Shown: positions 48,546 through 58,492 of the stretch, piece after piece
Layout of the letters: every line of letters starts with the position of its first letter
Numbering within the stretch: position 1 is the first letter of the stretch
DNA from: Cylicocyclus nassatus
Lineage: Eukaryota; Nematoda; Chromadorea; Rhabditida; Strongylidae
Direction of reading: 5' to 3'
NCBI GenBank assembly: GCA_958299035.1
Contig: CATQJL010000112.1
Coordinates: 52,504,463-52,568,462, forward strand
DNA length: 64,000 nucleotides
The notes under the pieces: generated by a model
The model's database searches: none
The model's input: the letters and a program-made list of their open reading frames with translations, nothing else
Told to the model about the DNA's origin: nothing
Program-made: the position numbers and the translations under genes

Positions 48546-49950
48546 AACTGCGGTTCATAATTATATGAACACCCAAAATTTTGAAAGTTCTCGGACTTTT
48601 TGGGAGAAACTCAAAAAGCTGTTGGTACCACGCGAAAGAGCACAACCGAAAACGGTATACGATCCATAAGAATGGAAATTGATGTCAATCTTGGGAGTGT
48701 TTTTGCGCCCAATGCGAATTTTTAGCGGTTCATAATTATACGAACACCTCAAGCAAAGGTCCATTTTTTATTCAAGATTGCAATCATTTGAGTCCAAATT
48801 TTTTATAGAGTTACAGTAACAAAGTCTGACATATCTGCTACGCACTGAACCCAGTGCAGTTCAAAATGAGAACCGTTACTTTTTTCAAAAGGCTCTAAAT
48901 GCTTCTAGAGTGATTGCGCTCCAAAAACATCCGTTCTTCTGTTGCTTACGCGCTCTAATTAGCTTCTACCAAAGCTATGAGATGAGATAAGCTTTTGCGA
49001 TAGGTATTTCGTTTGACGCTTGAAAAATCTTTGCGTTTTCGTGCCGTTTTTCAACCAAGCTCCATCCCAACTCTAGAGTTAGCACGATTTCGAGCCTCAA
49101 AACTAAGCTTCTGAAGCCGTTCAATGAAGAAAGCATATAGTATGTAAAAGTTCACAAGACTGTATATTTGGCTAGAAAAAAATCAGCAGCGTTGAGCGTT
49201 TGTTTTGGCCCACGCAGACGTCATTTCACCAAAAACACTGTTTTTACTATTGCAATCACACCCCTATTTGGGTTGTAGCTCCATAGCCTCAAGATCAATT
49301 CTACAAAAAACCCAAAAACTTTGGCACAGAGACATCATCATGCAAGCAATGCAGCTGCTTCATATCAAATGTTTGTGCACGACAGAAGCTGAGTTTTGAG
49401 GCTCGAAATCGTGCTAACTCTAAGGTTGGGGTGGAACTTGGTTGCAAAACGGCACGAAAACGCAAAGATTTTCCAAACGTCAAACAAAATACCTATCGAA
49501 AGAGCTTATTTTATCTCATAGCTTTGGTAGAAGCTAATTAGAGCGGGTAAACCACAGAAGAACGGATGTATTTGGAGCGCGGTCACTCCAAAAGCATTTA
49601 AAGCCATCTGAAAGAAGTAGCGATCCTCTTTTTGACCTGCACTGGGTTCAGTGCGTAGCAGATATGCCAGACTTTGTTACTGTAACTCTATAAAAAATTT
49701 GGACTCAAATGATCGCAATCTTGAATGAAAAATGCACCTTTGTTTGAGGTGTTCGTATAATTATGAACCGCTAAAAATTCGCATTAGGCGCAAAAACACT
49801 CCTGAGATTGATGTCAATTTCCACTCTTATGGATCGTATACCGTTTTCGGTTGTGCTCTTTCGCGTGGTACCAACAGCTTTTTGAGTTTCTCCCAAAAAG
49901 TCCGAGAACTTACAAAATTTTGGGTGTTCGTATAATTATGAACCGCACTT
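48546..49950. mobile_element. 1405-bp TA-flanked foldback element with an empty-site control
   Basis: Ends AACTGCGGTTCATAATTATA and TATAATTATGAACCGCACTT are inverted repeats flanked by TA. The right arm of the palindrome provides the unoccupied site: there GATGATATCTA runs straight into TAAGTGACAG (54374-54392), which fixes the boundaries and the 2-bp TA duplication. Arms pair to a centre near 49245 and contain a second internal copy of the terminal word (TAGCGGTTCATAATTATACG at 48721). No transposase. A diverged relative is at 9395-10815. Confidence 0.92.
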
Positions 49951-50929
49951 TATAAGTGACAGTATGACAGAAATGGCATCAAGTCACTTGTGATGGAGAG
50001 CTGTTCACTCTTCCCGTTCAACTTCGGTTCGCGCGAGAGAATGTACGCCGCTTCAAGCGCTTTGCGAGCAGCAATTCTTGACTCATACCCTTAGATGATG
50101 CACCTGATATGGAAGTTGTCGCCGTGATGATCTACTTTCCTGTGTTTCCCTAGCGGACTAGCCATGCTTTCCCGTCTCTTACTCGCCAAGTGTTCATTAA
50201 CACGCACGCTGAGTTGCCGACCAGTTTCCCCTATGTCAGTTTCCCTTTGAATATTATTATTATGATTGTCAAAACTTACTTGCAGGCTCACTGAGAAGTA
50301 CATCGGAAATTTGTCGCCTATTGTTCATTTCTAGAGAACGATGAAAAAGCCTGGAGAAAAATTTACGTGTGAAGCCTTTGTGCATATACGTCAATGAAGT
50401 TATTACTCACGTATTTGCTGAAATAATAAGTGAAATAGTAGATAACTTTGATGATCGGTGAGCATTTGAATTGTGTTCTTTTTGAGGGAATAAATTTTCT
50501 AAAAAGATGGCGGAATCCGTGGAAAGTCATTGAATGATTCCTTGAAGAGTCATTGTTCCAACTTTTGATATTATTTCTAAACTCCGACAGAGATCGTAAC
50601 GTTTGCTTAGAAATGCAGGTGCAACAGAGGCACCTATTACATCCAAGACTTTGTGTAATCAGAGTTAGTCCTACTGTCAAAATGTTATAGCTACGAGGAT
50701 CGTGAAGTTCTAAAATCCGCCTACTTGGACGATGATAGAGATGAGGAAAGCAGGTAGAGATGCATTTTTCCACCTTGAAGCACTATACAAGAGGAGAAGG
50801 ACAATCGCATGTGATCACTGCGTGATTATTCTGAAAAAAATTTTGTTTTTCATCGAAAAAGATTGAGAAATATAAAAGATCTTAGAAGGAGAACTCAGTC
50901 ATAATTAGCCTACTCTAGTTTAGAAGTCT

Positions 50930-51480
50930 ACTTTCCATCCGCTTTCAGAAAACATACAGCTTGCCAGGAAAAAGAGGGGTTTTTCCTGCTAAATAGAAAT
51001 AATTTTAGTCATTTTTCAAAATTGTAGAATTTTTCTATAAAAAATTGTAGATTTTTGATATGAGAAGATAAGAGAATCTCTAGCCATACATTGAAGTACT
51101 CTTGTTGAAAGCTTCCAAAAAATATATAGCTTACCAAGAAAGAAAGAATTTTCCTGTATTGTGAAGGTGGTCGCAATTTTTTTTTCTAAAATTAAGGAAA
51201 TGTTTTTATAAAAATTCATAACTTTACTATACGAAAAGCTAGAAGAGTGCTTTGCACTCTATTAAAATCTCCTCGTCGTCCGCTTTCAGGAAATATGTAG
51301 TTTGCCAGGAAAAAAGCGGATTTTCCTATCGGGTGAAAGGGGTCGCAGTCTACTTTCCGGAATTAGGCCAACTTTTAACTTAAAAAAATCATAACAATCT
51401 TGTATGAGAAGCTGGGAGAGTGACTAGGTGTTTATTGAATTCCCCTCGTCGTCCGCTTTCAGAAAATATATAGGTTGTAG
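50930..51480. repeat. Tandem repeat, ~172-bp unit, left arm
   Basis: The word CCGCTTTCAGAAAATATATAG with AGTTTGCCAGGAAAAAAG recurs near 50937, 51107, 51279 and 51453, spacing 170-174 bases. Adjacent words (GAGAAGCTxGxAGAGTG, AATTAGG) repeat in step. The mirrored array in the right arm (51655-52020) has one unit fewer. Confidence 0.8.
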
Positions 51481-51654
51481 GGAGAGGGATGCTAAAAGTA
51501 CGTGGTGAAAGGGGGGGGGGGGAACATGGTTTAATGGAAATCTTCCTTTCTGTACTCAAAAAGCGTCGTTTTAAGGAGTAAAGGAACATGCCCATTATAC
51601 CATGTTCCCCCCCCCTTTCACCACGTACTTTTAGCATCCCTCTTTCTACAACCT

Positions 51655-52020
51655 ACCTACATATTTTCTGAAAGCGGACGACGAGAGGAATTTCAATAGA
51701 GTGCAAAGCACTCTTCTAGCTTTTCGTATAGTAAAGTTATGAATTTTTATGAAAACATTTCCTTAATTTTAGAAAAAAAATTGCGACCACCTTCACAATA
51801 CAGGAAAATTCTTTCTTGGTAAGCTATATATTTTCTGGAAGCTTTCAACAAGAGTATTTCAATGTATGGCTAGAGATTCTCTTATCTTCTCATATCAAAA
51901 ATCTACAATTTTTTATAGAAAAATTCTACAATTTTGAAAAATGACTAAAGTTATTTCTATTTAGCAGGAAAAACCCCTCTTTTTCCTGGCACGCTGTATG
52001 TTTTCTGAAAGCGGATGGAA
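51655..52020. repeat. Tandem repeat, ~172-bp unit, right arm
   Basis: Mirror image of 50930-51480: ATATTTTCTGAAAGCGGACG, ATATATTTTCTGGAAGC and ATGTTTTCTGAAAGCGGATG mark three unit ends. It lacks the unit equivalent to left-arm 51280-51453. Confidence 0.8.
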
Positions 52021-52864
52021 AGTAGACTTCTAAACTAGAGTAGGCTAATTATGACTGAGTTCTCCTTCTAAGATCTTTTATATTTCTCAATCTTTTTCGA
52101 TGAAAAACAAAATTTTTTCAGAATAATCACGCAGTGATCACATGCGATTGTCCTTCTCCTCTTGTATAGTGCTCCAAGGTGGAAAAATGCATCTCTACCT
52201 GCTTTCCTCATCTCTATCATCGTCCAGTAGGCGGATTTTAGAACTTCACGATCCTCGTAGCTATAACATTTTGACAGTAGGACTAACTCTGATTACACAA
52301 AGTCTTGGATGTAACAGGTGCCTCTGTTGCACCTGCATTTCTAAGCAAACGTTACGATCTCTGTCGGAGTTTAGAAATAATATTAAAAGTTGGAACAATG
52401 ACTCTTCAAGGAATCATTCAATGACTTTCCACGGATTCCGCCATCTTTTTAGAAAATTATTCCCTTAAAAAGAACACAATTCAAATGCTCACCGATCATC
52501 AAAGTTATCTATTATTTCACTTATTATTTCAGCAAATACCTGAGTAATAACTTCATTGACGTATATGCACAAAGGCTCACACGTAAATTTTTCTCCAGGC
52601 TTTTTCATCGTTCTCTAGAAATGAACAATAGGCGACAAATTTCCGATGTACTTCTCAGTGAGCCTGCAAGTAAGTTTTGACAATCATAATAATAATATTC
52701 AGAGTCAACATGTCACTAAATTTGATTCTAATAATGTGGATAGTTTTATAATTTTGCTTAAAATGTTGTTTTTTTACTCTCACTTTCTCCGGTTCCTCTT
52801 CGGCCGTGGGTGAAGGGGGGTTAGCTGGGTACCGGCCCTGGGGTGAAGGGGGTAGGAACACATT

Positions 52865-53104
52865 ATGGCAGTGGGCCAAAGGTTAGCACCTACGCTTGCC
52901 ATCTGTTTCATGAGCAGAATAGAAAAACCGGTGCTATTACGATGCCCACTTATGTACTGTCGATATATTGACGATTGTTGCATTGTAACATCAACACAGT
53001 CCGAAATGGACAAGTGTTTCAAGATTTTAAATCAACAATTAAAGTACATAAGTTTTACCAGAGAAGCACCCCGAAACGGTTGGCTCCCCTATCTGAACAC
53101 CTAG
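52865..53104 (+). pseudogene. Penelope-like reverse transcriptase fragment
   Basis: An 80-codon open stretch carrying a motif B-like GQRLAPTLA and the YIDD active-site box, followed by the IS(F)TREAP..GWLPYLNT segment (Penelope RTs have a comparable 'FLD' block after YxDD). Fingers-domain motifs upstream are not readable, and the frame ends at a stop before the thumb, which continues in another frame. It has no counterpart in the left arm. Confidence 0.75.
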
Positions 53105-53642
53105 CTAATGCTAAATAACGGTACGATACGAGTGGAATGGTATCGCAAAGAGAGCTCCAAGAACATCATCTTACACGCGAAATCGGCCCATCCGGTCGCC
53201 GTTACGCGAGCAGTATTGCGGAACATGTTAAAACGGCAATCGAGTCTGTAATGGGGAGAGTGAACTACAGGAGTCCCTCGAGCTGGCGAATGAGATAGCA
53301 GCCTCTAATGGGGGCTACCCCTCATCAAAACCCAGACGTTCTAGAACGTTTACAGCAAATGCTAAAGATTGCCAAGCTGGTGCCAAGATTCCGTTATGCT
53401 TACCATTTATTTCCGATAGAGTAAAGCACGCGTTTCAAACATGTATAATACAAGCCCAGTTGGAGCAAGATGTTCTTCTCGTGAATATCCCTCGAAGCAA
53501 CATTAAGCGACAACTAGTGCGTACGTTTATACGATACAGCTTGTATTACGAAGGATTGCGTAATTTGCCCTAACGGAAAAATGGGAGACTGTGCTAGGTT
53601 TGGCATCGTCTACGAGATTGAGTGTCTGGCATGCCACGCTAC

Positions 53643-53891
53643 CAGTGGCGTACCGAGGGGGGAGGGCGGAGGGGGGGGGGGGCGCCCCCTTCCCCCCGAG
53701 AATGGGTCGCGTAATTTTTGAAAGTTACTTATATGGGTTATAAAAATGTGCAAATGATAGGGGTTGGGGACCCACAAAAATTTTGAGAGGTACCCCTAAA
53801 ATTTTTCGGAGTGCGTGGCTGACGCCAAGCACCTTCATTCGAAAAATTTTTGTCCCCCCCCCCCCGAGCGGAAATCCTGGGTACGCCACTG
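53643..53891. mobile_element. hAT-like MITE (CAGTGGCGTACC ends)
   Basis: CAGTGGCGTACC at the left is mirrored by GGGTACGCCACTG at the right. Inverted G and C homopolymer runs lie just inside, and AAATTTTT blocks in the middle. CAGTGGCG-type termini are widespread in hAT MITEs. It interrupts the Penelope linker/endonuclease coding region right after ECLACHAT. The 8-bp flanks match only partly. Confidence 0.8.
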
Positions 53892-54099
53892 CATGCACAA
53901 TTGACCTTCAAATCTTCATGTGAAAAGGCATAAAGATTTGCGCTTCTCCCCTACGGAACGGCATCTGAGGGGATGGCAGTCATAAAGCCTTCCCCTCAGT
54001 CGGCAGCTAGAAACTGCTGCCTACCGTCTCTACAATAACTGCAACTTTCCCCAGAACTTTGCAGAAAGAGTTTGACTTACAATTAACCATCAAATCTTC

Positions 54100-54384
54100 A
54101 TGGGGCAAACTGGTCGGCAACTCAGCGTGCGTGTTAATGAACACTTGGCGAGTAAGAGACGGGAAAGCATGGCTAGTCCGCTAGGGAAACACAGGAAAGT
54201 AGATCATCACGGCGACAACTTCCATATCAGGTGCATCATCTTAGGTTATGAGTCAAGAATTGCTGCTCGCAAAGCGCTTGAAGCGGCGTACATTCTCTCG
54301 CGCGAACCGAAGTTGAACGGGAAGAATGAACAGCTCTCCATCACAAGTGACTTGATGCCATTTCTGTCATACTGTCACTTATAG
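54100..54384 (+). pseudogene. Penelope-like GIY-YIG endonuclease, C-terminal part
   Basis: Reads TGRQLSVRVNEHLASKRRES, then PLGKHRKVDHHGDNFHIRC and AARKALEAAYILSREPKLNG. In GIY-YIG nucleases the YIG.TGR..R..EH block carries the catalytic Tyr/Arg and the E in ..EA..I is the metal ligand; both regions can be seen. The YIG tyrosine segment itself is broken here (SSWGKLVGN in the alternate frame), while the left arm retains DIGETGRQ. Confidence 0.75.
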
Positions 54385-54597
54385 ATATCATCTCCACTAC
54401 TGCTTAAGCTGTCCATATCGGTCAGCTGTAGTCTTTTACCACCAGTGGAGTTTGAACGTCGTTGCGCTGTCGGCGGAGATTTCGGTATTGATTGTCGTGT
54501 AATGTCTCCGCTTGTTTGCTCCTAGGGGTCGAACTAGGCTGGTCAAGAGGAGAGATTTTATCATATAAGGCAAAAACTAGTGTGAGACTTTCTTTCA

Positions 54598-54635
54598 GGT
54601 CTCTGAGGAAGGCATTATTGCCGAAACGTTAGACC
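54598..54635 (+). ncRNA. Hammerhead ribozyme motif (Penelope type, minimal helix III)
   Basis: Helix I GGTCT (54598-54602) pairs with AGACC (54631-54635). Core CTGAGGA is 54603-54609, then an A, then stem II GGC (611-613) loop ATTATT GCC (620-622), then GAA (623-625). A626-U629 close a 2-nt loop (CG) as a one-pair helix III. The cleavage position would be after T630. This compact arrangement is known from hammerheads carried by Penelope-like elements. It lies about 215 bp downstream of the endonuclease stop. The extra A before stem II and the short stem II leave activity uncertain. Confidence 0.75.
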
Positions 54636-55136
54636 TAATAAATACCTTAACAAACCTGCGTGGCTCACAAGAAAGTTTATGGTTACTCAACAGTTTTTCG
54701 ACAGGAATTTTTCAACATTATACAACTTTTCAACTTAGGCAATGGTAAGAGTGTCTGTGTTAAACTTGTTTTCTTTTTCCTTAAGCTCTTGATCAATGTT
54801 TTTGAATGCCCGTGTCATACGCTGCAGCTCATTGCTCGAGGGGGTTGAGGTCGGTGGTGGAACTTTCGGTGGCATCGAGGGCGTATACCTATAATCTTGA
54901 CATTAGAAAGTGCTATTGGCAAATTGACCACTTACCTCCTTTTAGGCGGCAAGTTGATGGGTTCCGCAAACTGCACTGCACCCAGCTTAGATTGGCTAAC
55001 GTTGGCATCCGCGCGCATGAGTCATCATAGCGCCAGTACTCGTCAGCCGCGTTGCAGGCACAGTTGCGTGCGTTCAGCCTTCAGCAACTCAGACGATTTC
55101 ATGCAGTCGAGTTTATCAGTTCTTGAAATGGTCAAC

Positions 55137-55560
55137 TACCTTGATCGATTTTATGATCTTTTGCAAGGTTTGAGCCGCGGGGCTGGGAGTTTTTACTGGG
55201 GGTAAGTGAGCATGCTGCTTATGAATACAACATTAGTTTTTAGGAACATCCATTACTTTCATCGATTTTATCGATTTCCTTGCAGAGTTTGAACTATGGT
55301 ACTGGGAGTTTTTACAGGGGGGGGGGGGGGTAAGTGAGCATGCTGATTACGAATACATCATTAGTTTTCAGAAACATCTATTACTTCCATCAATTTACTA
55401 ATTTGCAAAGTTTGAGCTACGGGGCTGGATCTGGCATGGGGGAGGGTAAGTGAGCACGCTGATCACGAATACGATTTTAGTTTTTGGAATCATTTATTAC
55501 TTTTATCGATCTTCTGCAGAGCTCGAGCTGCTGGGCTTGGAGTTGGCACAGAGGTAGTTG
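55137..55560. repeat. Minisatellite, ~115-bp unit, right arm (about 3.5 copies)
   Basis: Units: TTTGCAAGGTTTGAGCCGCG, GGGCTGGGAGTTTTTACTGG, GGGTAAGTGAGCATGCTG, then TACAACATTAGTTTTTAGGA and TTACTTTCATCGATTTTAT, repeated with changes at about 55240, 55380 and 55490. One repeat carries a G run at 55317-55330. Left-arm counterpart: 47605-47790. Confidence 0.8.
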
Positions 55561-56257
55561 GGCACTGATCGGAAGAACAAAGGGGCATAGGGTTTGTAAA
55601 CGTGGGAAAGGTTGTACAAAATAGCGGTAACCCTCATCGTAATGTTTTGACAGTACCGGGGGGAGCCGAGTGCCAGCTAGTAATTCCTATATATCTTCTT
55701 GATATTCCAAGTCTGTCTTCATTAGCTGCAATGCGCAAGCGAATTATGAGCGGTCGCGTGTTGAGTGCAGTGTACGCAAATACATTCTGTCTAATCTACT
55801 CATACTCAAACCTTGTATCAAGATAATGTCAAGTCATGCTAATGATTTATGATCACCGCAACTGCGTGATGCATTGAGTATACTTGTATTCATAAACTTG
55901 AAAGTGCGTTGGCAACAGAACTAACAACAAATATACATGGTACGATGAAATTTGAGTGGAACAAATATGTCCACACAGAGTTCGTGGTCAGAAGAGTTTT
56001 TATGCTTGTACAGTTGAACGCTTATATGGTAAAAACGCTTATGTGGTAACTTTATCGAGATAGTTTTAGCAGTAAACCTACTTGCCTAAAAATGAAACTT
56101 GAGAATGCACGGTGTTATGTGCAACTAAGTTGATCAAAAATGGTTTAGCCATGTATAGAGTTTTATTACAACCTATAAACGTTATGTACACCAAACATCA
56201 TTCTCTTTAGCAGCAAAGTAGATGAATGCTGATAGAAAAAGCTCCACTTTATGAAAA

Positions 56258-56402
56258 TCAAGAACACTGATCTATACCGAAATCTTTCTTGATGTCATCT
56301 ATGATCAAGTTTTCTTTGCTGTAGATGTCCTCGCAGAGCTTGCATAGAGCATTATTTGAATATGTACTTGGCTTTCGATAAGTCTTCGTCCATTCAAAGT
56401 AC
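56258..56402 (-). pseudogene. Duplicate terminal exon of the fucosyltransferase gene (right arm)
   Basis: On the - strand it reproduces exon 8 (46766-46910) complete with acceptor ..TTCTAG, frame and stop: YFEWTKTYRKPSTYSNNALC, and so on to DQCS. I see one coding difference: EDNYS in the gene, EDIYS here (AAC to ATC). Its 3' flank and the end of intron 7 are duplicated too, but no other exons are, so alone it cannot make the enzyme. Confidence 0.9.
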
Positions 56403-57259
56403 CTAGAATTGCTATTGTTGGAGTTGTTGCGTCAATTTAAACAGAGTGGAGGGGAAACTTGTAGTACGAAACACAACATATATCTAGCTTACGATCAGCT
56501 AAGGCAAGATCCACCCCCCCCCCTATAATCATTTAAAACTTAAAGCAAGTTAGCAAAATAAAGAAGTAATTTATGAAAGTTTACTTTCTTTCCCTATGTA
56601 CCATTTATAACACTTGTATAAGTGACCAAGTTCTGGACTGGAACCAAAGTGAACAAATTTAGTGTACAGTAACTGGTGAGAATTTTCCTTCGAAGTTTTT
56701 TTGGCTATATGGCTGAAGCCGTGAGTACACTCAATTGAAAAAAAATTATTGCGGCATTGTTGTTTTTTTCTACGTGGACAAAGTGCAAGTTACTTTTTTT
56801 GTGACGACTTTAGTAAAACTTTATAACATTTTATATCAGACGACCTGGCATCCTGGCTTCCACCTCGTTCTGAAGCTAGTCCGTCGTGCTTGATCTCTCA
56901 TGTAGCGAAATTTACCCTTCTTTTGATTCTGCTCGTCTTGGGTTCGCTTCCTACCGTCCTAACCATATCTTGATGATCAGCAGATCAGAGTGAGTTTCAC
57001 TGCACATCCTTGATGACTATGGGAAATGTGCACAGACAGACACGCAGATATTCTGCTTTGTATACATAGACATTTTTAATCTATTTTTGGTTACAGTGCC
57101 ATTCTTTTTTAAAGGAAGGGAAACAAAAGTGAGCCACCTTTTGCAAGTACAACAAGGTACTCCAGAATTTGAAACAAAAACGCTTAGTAGTAATCGGATT
57201 TCGAGATTGGGTGTGACTATGCTAGGCCTTTACGAAAGCAAACATACTCCTGGGCAATA

Positions 57260-57770
57260 AATAATCAGACATATGACTGCAGCAAATATCCAGAATGTAC
57301 AGACACATATCATAGACTCATTTGCACAGGAAGATTAGATTTCAAATGTGATGATAACTTACGAAGTGTTTTGAAAAAAGGAACCACATACGGAAGACAC
57401 ACTATAGTTACAAAAGCAGAAATCAAGGACATGTTAGATGAACTTGCTAAACAGCTAACAATAAATACACTAACAAATTTCGCACTTCGACTACTAATAA
57501 GGAAACACTAAAAAAGAAGTTAACTGAATATTTTAAAGATAAGACTAAGTGTAAGCTTTATAACATATATAACAACAATTTGGTCGAGTGCGATGAATAT
57601 GACAAAGAGGTACTCAGTAGAATACAAAAAAAACTTTGTAATTACTCCAGTAGATAAAGCAAGTGCAAATTTCAGTTTTACATAAAAGAGGTTCTACCTC
57701 CGAATGATCAAGATAGAAATGGATTAGACAAACGTAGAAGTCCCTATCTATACACCGACTTCAATTCAAG
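57260..57770 (+). pseudogene. Retroelement-like coding remnant (possibly Penelope-related)
   Basis: It starts exactly at the palindrome's right border. The frame reads YDCSKYPECTDTYHRLICTG and DDNLRSVLKKGTTYGRHTIV for about 85 codons, with a C-x5-C-x5-H-x3-C pattern, then stops. In another frame FVITPVDKASANFSF follows, resembling the ..PADK.. block that precedes the RT fingers in some Penelope-like (EN-less or Naiad-type) elements. No intact frame; assignment is tentative. Confidence 0.35.
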
Positions 57771-58492
57771 TGAATGAAATCCGGAGCAAAAACAAGCACA
57801 ATCAAGCCACCTACTACATTACTTAAGCCCATATTAGCTCACATTAGAAAACATTCTGCTAACCCTTGGACCACATCAAGACCGCAGAAAGGCGTCTGTA
57901 ACGGACTGTTAACAGTGATGAAAGGTTGGCATCTTAACGTTCTGGTTCGTTTTCTCTTTTTCTCCCCTTTGATTCTTGTCACCTACTCTTGATTCTCTTG
58001 TTTGTTGCTTACAAAAGAAAAATCTTTTTTATTTGAATTTCTGTCTTTTGTTCAACGGCTACTGAGCTCTGATATCCATGCTCTAAACAACGGTGCACTT
58101 TGCTGATTAGGTCTCATGTCATTTTGTAAAAATTCAACGTTTGTGGTGTATGAGCACTTTGCAATCGTTGGTGTTCGCAGACGGCCTTAGATGAATCACG
58201 GCATCGTCACTTTTTAGTCCTCACCTCGCCTCGCTCACCCCACTACCTACAGCATACCAGTGTATCGTTTTTTCAACAGCTTGGTCTCTCGAATCTATTT
58301 CTTAGCTCTAACTTCACTAAAATATTGATTCAGGCAAACAGTCTTCATCCATGCATCGGATAATCATGTATCTAGTTCCAGTCACGGTACTGCTTCGCGA
58401 GGAAAAGCGGAAGTCATCTATGAGGGATGGATAGAGAGAGAGGGTAAAATTGAAAGATTAGCATTTTAATGCTTTTATTCGTAACTAGCTGG
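57771..58492. other. Unassigned DNA
   Basis: No motif was recognised. The ORF at 57774-57992 may continue the preceding remnant but shows no landmark. Confidence 0.35.

Larger units (their letters stand above)
47484..50775 (-). mobile_element. Penelope-like retroelement copy, left arm, lacking reverse transcriptase
   Basis: On the - strand, in order: leader-like sequence at 50775-50300; then the GIY-YIG endonuclease region beginning ..ETDIGETGRQLSVRVNEHLA (50238 leftward to about 50090, then to 49952 with no intact stop-to-stop frame); the TA-flanked insertion 48546-49950; the hammerhead motif at 48292-48329; and a minisatellite region ending at CTAGCTGGCACTCGG near 47484-47500. The DNA corresponding to the right arm's reverse transcriptase (52700-54090) is missing, leaving the leader joined almost directly to the endonuclease. 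Unlike the right arm, this copy keeps the start of the canonical YIGxTGR-like motif (DIGETGRQ). Confidence 0.75.
52142..55690 (+). mobile_element. Penelope-like retroelement, right arm, with RT and GIY-YIG remnants
   Basis: In order on + : leader 52142-52680; RT fragment 52865-53104 with VGQRLAPTLAICFMSRIEKP (motif B-like) and the catalytic YIDD in MYCRYIDDCCIVTSTQSEMD. The thumb-like EWYRKESSKNIILHAKSAHP follows (about 53125-53190, frameshifted), then the linker CVICPNGKMGDCARF and YEIECLACHAT (about 53560-53640), a hAT-like MITE, then the GIY-YIG part 54100-54384 (TGRQLSVRVNEHLASKRRES). The hammerhead motif is at 54598-54635 and a minisatellite precedes the end near 55690. RT plus C-terminal GIY-YIG plus hammerhead is the hallmark of Penelope-like elements. 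Frameshifts, stops and the MITE show this copy is dead. Confidence 0.85.
45914..57255. repeat. 11.3-kb inverted duplication (palindrome) including a host exon
   Basis: Left arm 45914-51530 and right arm 51599-57255 are reverse complements, with a 68-bp spacer. Shared in mirror order: intron 7 sequence, the terminal fucosyltransferase exon, its 3' flank, Penelope-like element sequence with hammerhead motif, and about 172-bp tandem units. In the stretches I compared base by base, differences are sparse single substitutions. Structural differences: the element 48546-49950 is only on the left, reverse-transcriptase sequence about 52700-54090 is only on the right, minisatellite 55137-55560 has more units than its left partner, and the left has one more 172-bp unit near 51280-51453. 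The outer borders are abrupt (45914 / 57255). Confidence 0.93.

Noticed and set aside
50363..50773. 136-codon ORF with ..LEFRNNIKSWNNDS.., repeated at 52142-52468
   Set aside because: Lies in the leader of the Penelope-like copies. It may be part of the element's N-terminal protein, but I recognise no domain, so it is kept within the element entry and not called a gene.
45914..57255. Palindrome as a single giant foldback transposon
   Set aside because: It includes a host gene exon and flank, and its outer ends lack terminal motif or target duplication; segmental inverted duplication fits better.
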